Made by a program: the position numbers and the translations under genes
Notes under the pieces: generated by a model
Databases searched by the model: none
Seen by the model: only the letters and a program-made list of their open reading frames with translations
What the model was told of the DNA's origin: nothing
Shown: in pieces, positions 32,201 through 44,035 of the stretch
How positions within the stretch are numbered: the stretch's first letter is position 1
How the letters are laid out: every line of letters starts with the position of its first letter
Assembly (NCBI GenBank): GCA_001643675.2
Contig: LSRY02000040.1
Span: 834,001 to 898,000, forward strand
From: Monocercomonoides exilis
Taxonomy: Eukaryota; Preaxostyla; Oxymonadida; Polymastigidae
Reading direction: 5' to 3'
Length of the DNA stretch: 64,000 nt

Positions 32201-34040
32201 CAGTTCGCTGGATGATTCGCTGGATGATTCGACCTCTTTTTCGCTTTCTGTGAAAGAGTCGATGGAAAGGAAGAAGAGGAGGAGGAAGAGGAAGAATGAG
32301 GAGGAAAAAGAAAAGGGGAAAGAGAAAGAGAAAGCGAAAGCGAAAGAGGAGAAAAGGAAGGAGGATATGGAGGATATGAAGAGTTTGGAAAGGAAAACTT
32401 CTTTGGTCCAGAAAAAAAGAAAGAAAATCAACACCAACGGACTGAAGAATGAGATTCGAAAGGAAGAGAATGCAAAAGCAGCAAAAGCCAAACAAGATTT
32501 GAGCATTCATTCAAGGCATTCAAATGGCCAAGTGAAAGTTAATTCAACTCGTCTCTCGCCTTCCTCAAAGATTTTCGAACAAGCGAAATCAAACAATTCT
32601 GATAAAGCCAGAAATCCTTCAACATCGTCGTCATCATCAACTTCTTCTTCTTCAGTTTCTTCTTCTCTGCAATCAGCAAAATCATCACAAAAGCTGAATG
32701 ATAAACGGACCAAAATCCAATCAAAGCCAAAAGTATCGCAAAGAAAGCAATCAACAAAGGCATCATCGTCTGTGGCATTGGCAACTGCTCCATCGAGAAT
32801 TCAGCCAAAAAACAGAGCAAAATCAGCACAAAATGAGCAAAAATCACAAATTAAACAGAAAGAAACAACCGAAAACAAGCCAAGGTGGAACTGTTCAGCC
32901 AATCCGGCCAGCAGGCAATTGAAGCAGAAGCCAGCAATGTTTTCGGTGTTCTTTCAGAAAGAGAAGAAGACAGAAAAAGAAAAAGAGAAGGATAATGAAA
33001 AAGAGAAGGAAAAGGAGCAAGTGAAGAAAGAGAATGAGAAAATTACATCAGATTCTTTTGAAGGTGGCATAGGAAAGACGAATGAAAAAGAAGATGAAAG
33101 AAAAGAAATAGATTTCTTGAGCAGACAAGAATCAGTTGCTGAAGAAGAAAAAGATGCGAAACAGAAAGATTCTGAAGCAGAAAAAGAAGAAGCGAAAAGA
33201 AGTTTTGCAAAAAAAGGAAAAGAAAACGAAATGTTGAGTAATGTTTACCCATCGGAGCAAGTTTCGGAGGCAGAAGCTGCAGAAGCAGAATCATTGAAGA
33301 AGGAATTGAGAGAGGAGAAAAAGATGACAAAGCAGACTTCAAAGCAACATAAGTCAACAGCAACTCCAAAGAAAACAGCACTTTCGGCTGCAAACAAGAA
33401 GTTTATCCATCTTTCTGCTCCTTCTCAAACAGAATCGGATGCAAAAAAAGAAATGAATGTTCATTTGCATCCAGTTGATGCTGAAAGAAACCAAAACAAA
33501 CAAAGAAAAGCTCTTTCCCCCAAAATTGCAAAAGATGTTCAAAAGCCCAACGAAGCCGAAAAAACAAGCAAAAATGCCAATCGAACAAAATCGAGTTTCA
33601 GAAAATTTGTGCCAAAGAAGATAAGGCAGCTGGGCACGTTGAGAGAAATGTTGGAGAAGAAAAGCAATTTGACAACAGAAACAATTGGGAAAGCAAATGA
33701 TCGTCAAGCAATTGACAGCCTGTTGAATGCATCTTTGAGTTCTCGGCTTTCTTCCTCGCGTTCTTCTTCTGCCTCAGCTTCTGCTCTTGTTTCTCCGCAA
33801 AGAATGCGAAATTCGTGTTTGACATCAGAAAATATAACACCTCCTCCAAATTCTCTCCATCTCAGTCAATCTCACTCTGTTTTAAAAGAAGATTCGCTGA
33901 ATTGTTTGTCGAGTACTTACTCTTCCCAAAGTTCGTATATGACTTCTCCTCCTTCCATTCCTGTTCGCATGCAGAACCCACATCCCGTCACTTCTTACGC
34001 CTCTGCATTCATCAAGCGAATATCTTCTTCTGCTCATTAA
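29293..34040 (+). CDS. Giant acidic low-complexity protein of unknown function
   Basis: The large open frame has no in-frame ATG near its start. A spliced model does: exon 1 is 29293-29341 (MTAYIHYSNEINSRSE), then an intron of 47 bp (GTTTGG...GATGAAG), then exon 2 at 29389-34040, giving 1566 residues. The intron size and GTTTG donor match introns of the neighbouring family genes. Order: residues 17-280 are mixed and non-repetitive with several Cys; 280-390 Ser/Pro-rich; about 400-940 Glu-dominated with a (GE)n run near 705-725; 970-1440 Lys/Gln/Ala-rich; and a Ser-rich tail to 1566 that includes KFVPKKIRQLGTLREMLEKK. No known domain, signal peptide or membrane segment is seen. It is probably a largely disordered protein. 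A frame this long that stays open despite repeats argues for selection. Confidence 0.7.
31455..31516 (+). repeat. GGAGAA tandem repeat coding for a Gly-Glu run
   Basis: About ten perfect GAAGGA units in frame give alternating Gly and Glu near residues 705-725 of the giant acidic protein. Length polymorphism is likely. Confidence 0.85.
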
Positions 34041-34397
34041 ATCAGGAAATGTGAATTTATTAGAATATTTTTTCTGGAATTTCTGTTGGAAATTTTATAA
34101 CTTATGAAATAAATGTTTTCATTACAAACGAATATTGTTGTTTGCAGTGATATTTCGCAAATGATCGCATTCAAAATGATTTTTATTAAAATTGCGAAAC
34201 TTTGATTGAAAAAATAATTATAATAAATATGAAAAAATGAAGGGGACAAAAAGAATTTAGCACTGGATTTGCTAACACTTGAATAGCACCTTTCGCACTT
34301 TGATGAATCAGTTTAAATTGCGTAGACTGATTTATAAAAAAGAAAAGTTTTTTTTCTTGAAAATTTGACAAAAGTTGAAAGAAAGGAATAAATTGTT
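34041..34397. other. 3' flank of the giant gene
   Basis: AT-rich, with no gene. Confidence 0.5.
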
Positions 34398-34559
34398 TAC
34401 AATAATTGGATGAAATTTGAATAAGACTTTTTTATTTGAATAAAGAAAGTTTATTTGAATAAGAAGCTTTTATTTCAAATACAGGCAGTTTATTCGAATA
34501 AACACGGTTTATTTGAGAACTGAGCCCTTTATTTGAGTTATTTATTATTGAGGGATATT

Positions 34560-35024
34560 CGATCAAAAAGTTAGAAAAAAATAAAGTTTCTTGATGTTTC
34601 ACATATGTTTTTAAATGTGGATTGAACCTTATAATAACAATTAACATTCATTTCATGTTATATTTTGTTGAAATTCTTTGAAAATAGAAGAGTGAACGGA
34701 AAAATAAAATTTATTGAATTGTGAAAAAGAGTTTAATACTATTAGCAAAGGATTTCTAAAGAAAATATTACTCATTGATAGATCAAAACATATGACGAAC
34801 AACTGGTTTAAATTTGTATTCAAAAGTGCATGTGCTTCCATAAAGGACAAAAATATCTTTGACAAAAATAAAGCAGTAAACAGAAATGGCAACATTAAAA
34901 ATTGAAGTGCTGAATTGAATATCACTGCTGCATTTCACAAGATGAGCATCGTCAAACACGTTTCGCTCTTCATCAATAATCACTTGTCAGCAACAAAATC
35001 GATTCAAAATGGTTTCCTTTCCCA
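34560..35024. other. AT-rich left interior of E3
   Basis: Small frames on both strands at 34653-34983 overlap each other and have no recognisable family. Confidence 0.35.
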
Positions 35025-35066
35025 TCGAATCAGCTAAGTTAACTTTCCATTCAACAATCGTTCCGC

Positions 35067-35715
35067 TTGAAAACTTCAGGAAAGATAGAGAACATAATTG
35101 AAGACAAGAAGACAACACTGAGCACAACGGCCTGCTCTTCTTCTTCTCCTCCTCCTTGTTCTATTTCATCATCATTATCTTCCTCCTCCTCCTCTTCTTC
35201 TTCTTCTCCTTCGTCACTTACAATGAAATTGCTTGCCAGCAGCCCTGCTGATATCGATTTCAGTGTTAATGTTAATGAAAATGCGCCTTCTATCGATCAT
35301 CTCCTTCAGCCACTCCGCAATCTATTGGCAAACTTCTATCACGTTCTTATCAATTCAGTTCCTCTGCTCCTTCTCCAAAACAATTCTCATTCATTTCCCT
35401 TTCCTCCTTCCCTCTTCCCTCTTCCCCTCTTCTTCCATTCATCCAGTCCTCTCTCACAGCTCACATTTGCCAGTGCTGTGTGTAAAAGAATGTGGATGAA
35501 ATTGCACCGAAGAAATTAAACCGATCGACAAATGCACTCATTTCCATTCGCCTTTCTGTTTCTTCCTTTTAATGATCGAATTGTTCTCATTGTTCTTCAT
35601 TCATTCTTTCATTTCCCTTGCTGCTCTTTGAGCCTTCCTTTTCCTTTCTCCAGTGCCTCCCAATCTGTTCATTCTCCATGGCACCTCAGTTGCCAAGTCC
35701 TGTTATTTCCTTAAA
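35067..35715 (+). pseudogene. Decayed Ser-rich gene fragment
   Basis: The frame 35067-35519 starts KIENIIEDKKTTLSTTACSS, has a long Ser run, then SPADIDFSVNVNENAPSIDH and LLQPLRNLLANFYHVLINSV. It then meets a TAA after WMKLHRRN. A second coding-like frame continues to 35714. GC content is higher than in the surroundings. Family unknown. Confidence 0.4.
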
Positions 35716-36300
35716 GAATTCAGTTCTTCCCTTTGTAAAAAAAAGATAAATAATTAAATGAATCAATCATACAAACAAACAAACCTTTAAACAACATCAA
35801 TTTGATAGTCTCTTCATCCATTTTCCCCTTTCCATTGCAAATATCAAATGAATATTTCACGCTTTCTTCATTTCTTCATCCAAATTGCTTTGCTGTCTCC
35901 TCCTCAATAAAGAAAACAATTTGCGAATAACGCTCCTCATTCATCTCTCTGCTTCGATCTCCTTCTTCTGGCCTGTCATTAATATGAGGTTGAACGTACA
36001 ACGAAGAAATTATTTCATTTTCATCATCATCAGCATCAATTTTATGAGTGAAGCAGAGAAGAAAGATGAAGTTGTTGTTGAAGGCGGCTTTATATTACTA
36101 AAAAAGAAGCAATCAAATAAAACCAATGATGGAAGGGAAAGAATATTTATCATTGATTGAATGGCTAATGGCCGTCTCATTGTCTTTTCATATCGTTTAT
36201 TTGGTAGAGTTTCTCAACTGCCGATGAAATAGGTGATTGAGCAATGGATGTGTGAAGAAACAAGTAGAATTTCTTTGTAGAAGGGCAATAATGTGCTTGG
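35716..36300. other. Low-complexity interior of E3
   Basis: Contains a 91-codon frame at 35885-36160 without a recognisable domain. It is likely decayed sequence. Confidence 0.3.
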
Positions 36301-36336
36301 TCGAAAATCATGTTCCGATGATCCAACAAGGCTTCT

Positions 36337-36655
36337 TTGGAGGGAACGGAGAATAACTCAAAAGGATCAGTGAAAAATCATCAAGACTCAATCTGCAAAA
36401 ATGCTTGCAAAAGCTTCATAGATTCAATCCATGATATAAATTATTGCATTTCGCTCATATGTGAGGACAAACAAATCGCTCTGTTCAAATCAACGGAGAA
36501 ATTGTGGCAACCAAAAAATCGTCATCGGCTCAAGTCGTCAAAGGCATCGAAGAGAAAATATCCGATATATGCGAGGCCGTGTAGCAATACTCCAAGTATT
36601 CTCATTCCACGTGGTTTGTGAGGGATTCGGTTCTGCATTGTTTTGTAAAAAAATA
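36337..36655 (+). pseudogene. Short decayed coding piece
   Basis: Overlapping plus frames contain IALFKSTEKLWQPKNRHRLK or, one base on, VQINGEIVATKKSSSAQVVK and YSHSTWFVRDSVLHCFVKKY. The second reading, with one TAG, looks more protein-like. Parent unknown. Confidence 0.3.
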
Positions 36656-36759
36656 TTAAATGTAAGACAGCATCGGTTGTTGTCCAAAAAAAAAAAAAAA
36701 GTGCTTGAAATCCATGTTGCAGTATTCATATTTGGAGATGTACAACCAGTATTTTGAAC

Positions 36760-37384
36760 AATCGCTCACAATCTTGAGTGTTCATGAAAACATCTCGTTT
36801 CTTGTAGTTTCGCTCCTTTCAAACAAAACACAAAATGGAAAGATTCAGTGAATCTGCTCATGCGCGAGACTCTGTTGGTGGATGCCCGGTAACTGCAAGC
36901 GTTTTTTGCGGAACAACTGCAGGAACAATGAGAATGAGGTAATTCAGTGATTTCGATTCAAAACTGTTCATTGTTCGTTCCATAAAAAACATGACATTTT
37001 CGGTAATGAAGCACCTGGCAAGCCTCTCCATTCTGCTCGCGATATCACATCATTTTTCATTTGAAACTTGTTATTACGAAAAAAAGGAAAAATCAATGAT
37101 TTGGATTTTAATTTCCAACTTATGTTGTGATCAAAGTTGTCAAAAATTATAATTCAATAAAAAACCTTAAATTTTGTGATAAATAATGCTAATAAATAAA
37201 TGAATCACGAAAAATTTTAATTAATAATCTTCATAAAACAATATTTCTCCAAATTTCACGGAAAGAATGTTTGATCATATATTTTTAATAATTTATAAAC
37301 TGAGAATAACACATGAAAAACATCAAAAACATGTGCAATATTTCCATTATAACATCCTTTTGTTTTTAATTCGAATCTTACATG
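36760..37384. other. AT-rich right interior of E3
   Basis: No gene is seen. Confidence 0.5.
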
Positions 37385-37730
37385 GTTGATTCGAGAAAGC
37401 AGACGTTTATTTGAATAAACTGTCTCTCATTCAATTATTAGGGGGTTTATTCGAATAAAGTCAGATCATTCGAATAAAAACTTTTTATTCGCATTTCATC
37501 CATTGTTCATCGAAACATTATGGCTTCAATGATATTTGTTATTTATTCCTTGTTTTTTGAAAATGAGTTATTCTTTTTCACAACTCAAAATTTCTATCAA
37601 ATTTATCTAAACGTTTTTGTAAATAGTAGACCTGTGCGACACGACAAGCGATTTTTTGTTGCTGTCGGTCACCAAAAAAAAAAAAAGAAAAGAAAAGAAA
37701 AAAGAAAGAAAAAAATGAAAAAAAAAAAAA

Positions 37731-37797
37731 TGAAAAATGAAAAATGAAAAATGAAAAATGAAAAATGAAAAATGAAAAATGAAAAATGAAAAATAGA
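37731..37797 (+). repeat. TGAAAAA heptamer tandem repeat
   Basis: About nine copies of a 7-bp unit (TGAAAAA) follow a poly-A-rich tract. Confidence 0.85.
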
Positions 37798-37819
37798 ATT
37801 TCATTTCTTTTCAATTTGT

Positions 37820-38689
37820 TCCATCAAGAATCTTCGTTGAATTGATTATTGCACTCCATCTTCATCAACAAGATTCATTTTGAGCTTTGTATGCAATTGT
37901 TCAGTTTTTTCCTCTTGAAGCCACTGTTCTCCTTTGCTTATTCTCTTTCTGATTATATTTTCAATGAACAAGAGAAGACGAAGAAAGAAATGTTTGTTGA
38001 AGAAACCTGTTATCAGCTTCTTTTGTGCAAAATAAAACAGAAATAAATCTGATGACGAAGAAGAAGAAGAAGAAATGAAAATCTTATTCAAAAACTGCTT
38101 GGCTGAAACAAGTCAATCTCAATTGAATTCTATCTCTGTTTTTCTTTCTCTTTTGCTCAGAAATCTTCAATTGAAATTCATCCAATTTTTGTTTCATTGC
38201 CCTTCACTTCCATTCCATCCATCATCTGAAAGTGACTCAACCCCAATTCATCTGAGTTGTGTGTCGTCTTCTTTGTCGAAACGAATGAAGAAGAAGAAGA
38301 AGAAGAAGAAGAAGAAGAAGAAGAAGAAGAAGAAAGGAAGATCACAATTGTTGAAATGAAGACAGATGCTGTGTGAATGTTTGAATGAGTGGGGGAGAGT
38401 GTGTGAGTGATGTCGAAGTGGAAGATGAGAATGAGAAGATTGAATGAAATGAATGAAGAACACGCAATTTTTGTTGAATATTCTTCGTGTGCAACAGAAA
38501 ATGTTGATTCAATGCGAATTTTTTTCTCTTCTCTCTTCTCTTCTTTTCTTTTCATGTTTGTTTTTTCACATGCTCGTTTTCTTTCATCTTTCTTCTTCAT
38601 CTCATTTTTCTCTTCTTCTTCAAATTTTCTTCTTTTCTGAGATGAGATGAGATGAAATGAAATGAATGGAAATGTGTTGAACATTCGCT
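37820..38689. repeat. Segmental duplication, copy next to family copy C
   Basis: The segment starts near TTCCATCAAGAATCTTCGTT and runs to the 3' end of copy C. It is nearly the same as 54551-55391 next to copy D. It contains a Ser-rich frame (38075-38282) starting KILFKNCLAETSQSQLNSIS and ending in a GAA repeat, and a conserved Lys/Glu-rich reading at 37960-38043. The D-side copy has a 48-bp insertion, which keeps the frame, at the equivalent of 37982. Whether any frame is a real gene is unclear; no start or splice model is convincing. Confidence 0.75.
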
Positions 38690-40252
38690 TCACCGACTCC
38701 AAAGATAATCTGATGAGTATTTTGACAGCCGCAAAAATTTTGACTTATCTGCCAAATCAGGAAGAATTGCATGAAAGCTCGTCATGATATCTTCGTATCC
38801 TTCTTCTTCTATCCATTCAAACATCTTTCTTTTGATCGACTTTCTTTTCGATTCTTCCTTTTCATCTTTATTCTTTTCTTTCAATCTTTCTGAAATGCTC
38901 AAATAGAAATACAAGCAATCATACATAATTTTACCTTCCAAAGTTGATTGCTTCATTTCCTCCAAAAAGAGACCAATAGCTCCGCTTTTCAACAAGTCAT
39001 CAATTTTCACATTTCTCTTTTCTGCTGCATTTCTCAAAGAAATAATGCATACATGGCTTATATCTGGGTAATCATCTCTTGATGCTTGAAATACTTGAAC
39101 AATGCTGCAGAAAAGTCCAACAAGTTCTTCGTTCCACAATTCGCACGAGGATATGAGTTTTATTATTTCAGGGAGCCATCTCCAGATAACAAGTGCTTCT
39201 TTCGCTTCTTTTCCTCTTTCTTCTTTTCTCTTCCAATCCACACACTTTGACAGATCTTCCAGCTCTCTTCTTGCTTCTCTTGCGAAATGCAGTTCATTCA
39301 TAATAACTCTTTCCAAGCTTTTGTCTCTTATTAATCGATAAATCAAAAACTGCCAAGCAGACTGATAGGCAAGTCGTGTCAGATTGTGATGTTCCTGATG
39401 ATATCTGATGATCGCTTTGATCTCATTCAAATACAGTTCTTTTTTAATTTCCTTATAAAAATACAAGAAAAACAAAATAAATAGCTTCAAAAATGAAATA
39501 GAAGTGAACATACGCAAAATTGGCTAATGTGACTAAAAGCCAGTAAAGCTATTTCCGCTTCTTTTTGAGTCTCCTCGTTTCCCTCTTTCTTCGAGGCAGC
39601 TTTCAGAAGGGGAGGAACAATTATTGAACGATATTCATCCGAAATGAAGTAGAAATTTAGCAAAGCAAAACATTCGCAAAGATCAACCAAAAGCCTTTCG
39701 TTCTTGTCTTCTATTCTCCTTTCTTCTTCAATTATCATCCCTGGCATTTTTTTACTCAACAATGAATAATCAAAAGAATATGAGAAAAACTTTTTCAGCA
39801 CTTTGCAATATCCAACATTCTTCAACAGCAAGATTGCACTTTCCAACGACAATGTCTTTTCTTCAATCATTTGGTGAATTTTATTGAATAGTTCTTCTGT
39901 GAAAACTGTTTCGATATCTCCTTCAGTCATTTCATTAATTAATCCATTCATCTCTTCGATTTTCTGCATTTGTTCATCTTCTCTGCAATGCTCAAGCTCA
40001 TGGAACAATTCTGCAAATAGAATTTAAAAAAACAAAAATTTTGTTCAGAATTGGTCAATTCAAATAAAATGGCAAACTTGAAAACTGTTCTGTTCTGTAC
40101 GTAGAAAGAATTTCATCTTCAGTAGAATCATCTTCAGAATAATCATCTTCAGAAATATCATCTTCAGAAATATCATCTTCAGAAATATCATCTTCAGAAA
40201 TATCATCTTCAGAAATATCATCTTCAGAAATATCATCTTCTGACAAACTCAT
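38690..40252 (-). CDS. Oxymonad multicopy family protein, copy C (3 exons)
   Basis: Exons (minus) are 40252-40078, 40010-39514 and 39451-38690. Introns are 67 bp (GTTTGCC...TTTGCAG) and 62 bp (GTATGTT...TTATAAG). The product is 477 residues. The N-terminus is an expanded acidic repeat of ISEDD units (residues 5-38), then TEQFSKLFHELEHCREDEQM, LSLESAILLLKNVGYCKVLK, LARLAYQSAWQFLIYRL-type helices, WRWLPEIIKLISSCELWNEE and EEEGYEDIMTSFH. Exon 2 is exactly 497 nt, as in copies A and D. It appears intact. The family is unknown in function, with an all-helical prediction and no membrane segment. It is the partner of copy D within a duplicated block of about 2.7 kb. Confidence 0.85.
40120..40243 (-). 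repeat. 15-bp minisatellite in exon 1 of copy C
   Basis: About seven copies of a 15-bp unit (ATCATCTTCAGAAAT on the plus strand) encode ISEDD repeats. Copies A, B and D have only one to four degenerate SEDD-like units, so this array expanded in copy C. Confidence 0.85.
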
Positions 40253-40495
40253 TCTGATTGTTATTAAAAATATTCAAAATGATACGTAATGCCTTGTAAA
40301 TAAAAAAATGAAAGATAAATACAAACATCGTTGATTATCTTGCAGTACTAAAATGATCGCTTTCAAATTGTTTTGTTATTTTTATATAAAAAGAAATGCA
40401 AGAGAAATTGCGAAGAAGCCTCAATGATTGGCCGTATAAGTCCAGAAATGGAAATTTTTTGTTTCTTTTTGATCAAACCAACAGATTATTTGAAA
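40253..40495 (-). promoter_or_regulatory. Conserved 5' block of copy C
   Basis: The inverse-strand equivalent of 26735-26967. It shares AACAATCAGAATG at the start and CAAATAATCTGTTGGTT at its far end with copy A. Copies A and C match slightly further upstream than B and D do. Confidence 0.5.
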
Positions 40496-40499
40496 AATG

Positions 40500-41841
40500 A
40501 TATTTATTAAAAAAAATCTTTAAGTTTTTGAATCACATCTTTTTCACCAATGGAATAAATAGCGAATACATGACCACAGAGAAAAGGTGAAGCAAATAAA
40601 CATAGTGAGTAACTGGAAGAGGTATTTTGTTTTTTTATGAAGAAGAATGAATTTGAAAACAAGAACAGATGATTTTTGAAGGTCTGACATGTTTTACGGA
40701 TTGTTGCATTTTGAGATCATCTGTCAATGGATCATTGGGTTGCGAAAGATGAAAAGAAATGAATTTCTGAAAATCATCACAAATCGTCTGAACAAAAGAA
40801 AAGAAAAGAACATGATTTTGAACATGGAGAACATGTTTGAAGAGAGGAAGAAAATCAAGGCCCCAATGCTCCAATTGCCAAATAATCTTGTGCCATGAAG
40901 AAAAACAATGAAGTCCAGTTCTAACAAAAATGATGGATATTCTTCAGTTCATTGAGAGTGTATCATCAAAAGAAATATTTTCGTTTGATTGGATACTGTT
41001 AAAAGATTTGTTCATTCAAGTCCATTTTCGTTTCAGTTGAACTGAGATTTGGAATAGAAGGAGGAAGACGGCTTTTCCATGAGATACACTCCAGCAAGGT
41101 TATTTCTCAGCATATAAAAGGGAAAATGGGATTCTGGAGAAAAGAAAAAAATTCAATCAAATTTCAGTTTCCTTGGATCGAAGAGAACAGCTTCTTTTTT
41201 AAACAATACTCAGAAAATTCTTTCGTATGCCGCAATCAACCGTTGGTGAGATTGGATGTTTTCAATTCATCTTCAACGATGTCTGTCAAACATTGAGGAA
41301 TTTGAAAAAAACAAATTCAGTTCGTAAAACATCACATCAATTCATTATCTTTGTGGATTGATTCCGATGCAAATAGGAATTTCTATTTGCATTTGATTTC
41401 ATCACGTAATTTTTTGTTTTCCTTTTCTGTGTTTTCTTTCTGCTGTCAATATTCACCCTTCCAGTTTATTTTTATGAAATAAATTGATCATCGCTGCTTC
41501 AGTGTCTGTGTCTGTTTTGTTTCTTTTCTTTTCCTTTTTTATGATTTGCTGACATTCAAAATGATCATTGAAAGTGAAAAAATAAAAACGACAAATTCAA
41601 ACAGAAATAACATTCTTTCGGTTATTCCGATATCAAAATGAATTTTCTCTTTCTTTCTTTCTTTCTTTTCCTTTTGTTTTTTTCAACAAATATTAATCGG
41701 TTATCCACATGATAAAATCCAACTTGGTTGTTGAGAAATCGTCTTTATTTTGCATGTAAATTTTAGTGAAAAAGGAAATTCAAAATACATAATAACAACA
41801 CAAAATTGAAAACAGCTCATCAAAGAAACACACAAAAAAAA
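40500..41841. other. Spacer with decayed coding pieces
   Basis: A 69-codon plus frame at 40689-40898 (MKRNEFLKIITNRLNKRKEK) is present. A coding-like stretch without a useful start at about 41035-41297 includes RFGIEGGRRLFHEIHSSKVI and FFFKQYSENSFVCRNQPLVR. Neither has a recognisable family. The remainder is AT-rich with TTTC runs near 41650. Confidence 0.3.
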
Positions 41842-42054
41842 TTAAAAATTATTTTTGATGAATAAATGTGCTTTTTGCCAACATTTTTTCACAAAATAAA
41901 CAAATTCTTCAAAATGCACCCTTGCATTCTTCAACCACGATAAATAAGGATATCGAATGTTATATACTGAAAATTCCATTTTTATGAAAAAACAAACACC
42001 TTTTTTAGATGGAAAGCGGAAAAAGACTATAATTCTTGAGCATAAATATCGCAA
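41842..42054 (-). other. Possible small frame
   Basis: A 70-codon minus-strand frame reads YPYLSWLKNARVHFEEFVYF and KKCWQKAHLFIKNNF. It reads more like protein than low complexity, but it is isolated and has no family. It may be an exon or a relic. Confidence 0.25.
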
Positions 42055-42260
42055 TTAAATAATCAGAAAAAGCTGATGCTTTTTTGTTTCTATTGTCATT
42101 TTCAGACTATTTTTCACATCATATTTTCTTTTTCACATCTTTTTTAAACTGACTCAATCTTCTTTGATTCAGCTGCCAAATTCTCAGAATCATTATCTTC
42201 TATCTTCCATTCTTCCTCCTCTTTATTTATTTATTTATTCATTCATTCATTTATTCATCT

Positions 42261-44004
42261 TCACTTTCTTTTTTCTTTTGTTTCATCCACAAAATTGCTT
42301 TTCTCCTTGTTGCAATCGCAAATTTCTGCTTTGGAACACTCAGAAAGCGACAAATTGTAATGCTCTGGCAAAACATGAGACGAAAGCGAATTATGAGAAG
42401 AGGAAGAGGAAGAAGAAGAAGAAGAAGAAGAAGAAGAAGAAGAAGAAGATAATAAAGAAGAGGAAGAAGAGGAAGAGGAAGAAGGATTTGACGAGATATA
42501 TGAAGAAATGCAAGCCGAATTAGAATCAGGATTTGAATTTGAAGAACCAGAAGCCATGATAAGAGCAGAAGAGAACACAGTTGGAGAATAAGAAGAAGAA
42601 GAAGAAGAAGACAGAAGAGACGAATTCTGAGGAGTTGTTTGTTTTTTGGTAGAAGGATGAGAAGAAGCAGAAAAAGAGGAAGAGGAAGAGGAAGAGGAAG
42701 AAGAGGAATAAGAGGAAGAAGTTGAAGAAGAGGAAGAAGAAGATAATTTCTGAACATTTATAGTTTCACGAGGAGAAGGAGAAGAAGAAGAAGAAGAAGG
42801 GTTGACAGAAAACGAGGTGGAATGAGAAGGGGTGTTGGTGAGGAAGGAGTTTGAGCTGGAGAAGGAAGAAGAAGCAGAGCATGGGTTGTTGTGACCATTG
42901 AATGAGGAGGAGGAGGAGGAGGAGGAAGAAGAAGATGAAGATGAAGATGATGATGAAACATTTGATATGCTTGAAGAAGTATTTGAAGCATTTGAAGCAT
43001 ATGTCAAAGAAGAAGAAGAAGAAGAAGAAGAAGAAGAATTAAAAGAAGAAGAAGGATTTATTAAACGATCAGATTGAATTTCATCAGAAGTTTCTGTTTG
43101 ATTTCGTTTGATGTGCAAAAAGGGGGCGAGTTGAGGAGAAGAAGAAGAAAACACAGGAAGACGAGGGTGAAGAGAAGAGGAAGAAGAAGAAGAAGAAGAA
43201 GAAGAAGAAGAAGAATGAGGAGAACAATGAGGAGAATGAGTATGAGAAGGAGAAGAAGGAGAAGAAGGAGAATGGAGAGGAATAAGAAAAGAGGAAGAGG
43301 AAGAGGAAGAGGAAGAGGAAGAAGAAGCAGATGAAGGAAAAAAAGAAAGTTTTTGATTGTCTTTTGATAAATTCATAACTTTCCTTTTGTTTTGAGCTGT
43401 TTTAATGAAATATCCAAGTTTTGCTGAAGGAAAAGGAGAAGTTTGTGTTTCTCGAGCAGAAAGAGAAGAAGGAGAATTGAAGGGAGGAAGAGGTGGAGAA
43501 AACAATAAGAGAGAAGAAGAGGAAGAGGAGGAAGAGGAGGAAGAGGAGGAAGAGGAGGAAGAGGAGGAAGAGGAGGAAGAGGAGGAAGAGGAGGAAGAGG
43601 AGGAAGAGGAGGAAGAGGAGGAAGAGGAGGAAGAGGAGGAAGAGGAGGAAGTCGAAAGAGGAGGAGGAGAAGGAGAAGGAGAAAAGGAGTTTGAAGAGAA
43701 CAAAGAAGAAGAAGAAGAAGAAGAAGAAGAAAGATGAGCAGAATGAAGACTTCTTGCTGAGTTGCGTGCTTCTTCGTTGTCTGGAACAAATGGATGAGAC
43801 AAGAAAATGGCGTCTTCTTCTTCTTCTTCTTCTTCTTCTCTTTCTTCTTCTTCTTTTTCCTCTTCTCTTCCTCTTCCTCTTCTTCTTCCTCCTCCTTCTC
43901 TTCCTTCTTCTTTTATTTCTGTTTTTTCTATTTCTTCTTTTTCTTCTTCTTCCCCTTCCTCTTTATCTTTCGCATCACTATGAATAACATCTTTCTTAAC
44001 TTTC

Positions 44005-44035
<31 letters not shown>

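Larger units (their letters stand above)
34398..37512. mobile_element. Putative element E3 bounded by clusters of TTTATTCGAATAAA motifs
   Basis: The left edge has TGGATGAAATTTGAATAAG (34407) followed to 34550 by repeated TTTATTTGAATAA and TTTATTCGAATAAA motifs. The right edge (37385-37505) has the same motifs and ends with CGCATTTCATCCA, which inverts the left edge. Between them lie AT-rich DNA and decayed coding pieces, and no transposase. Motif-rich inverted subterminal regions are typical of foldback or Mutator-like non-autonomous elements. No target duplication was identified, so the exact ends are uncertain. Confidence 0.45.

Noticed and set aside
31847-32506. Minus-strand Ser-rich frame of 219 codons
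   Set aside because: It is antisense to the Glu-rich part of the giant plus-strand gene. It has no start context or non-repetitive segment.
43405-43987. Long Glu and Lys/Arg-rich plus-strand frames
   Set aside because: They are antisense shadows of Ser-coding repeats of the phosphatase-like gene on the minus strand.
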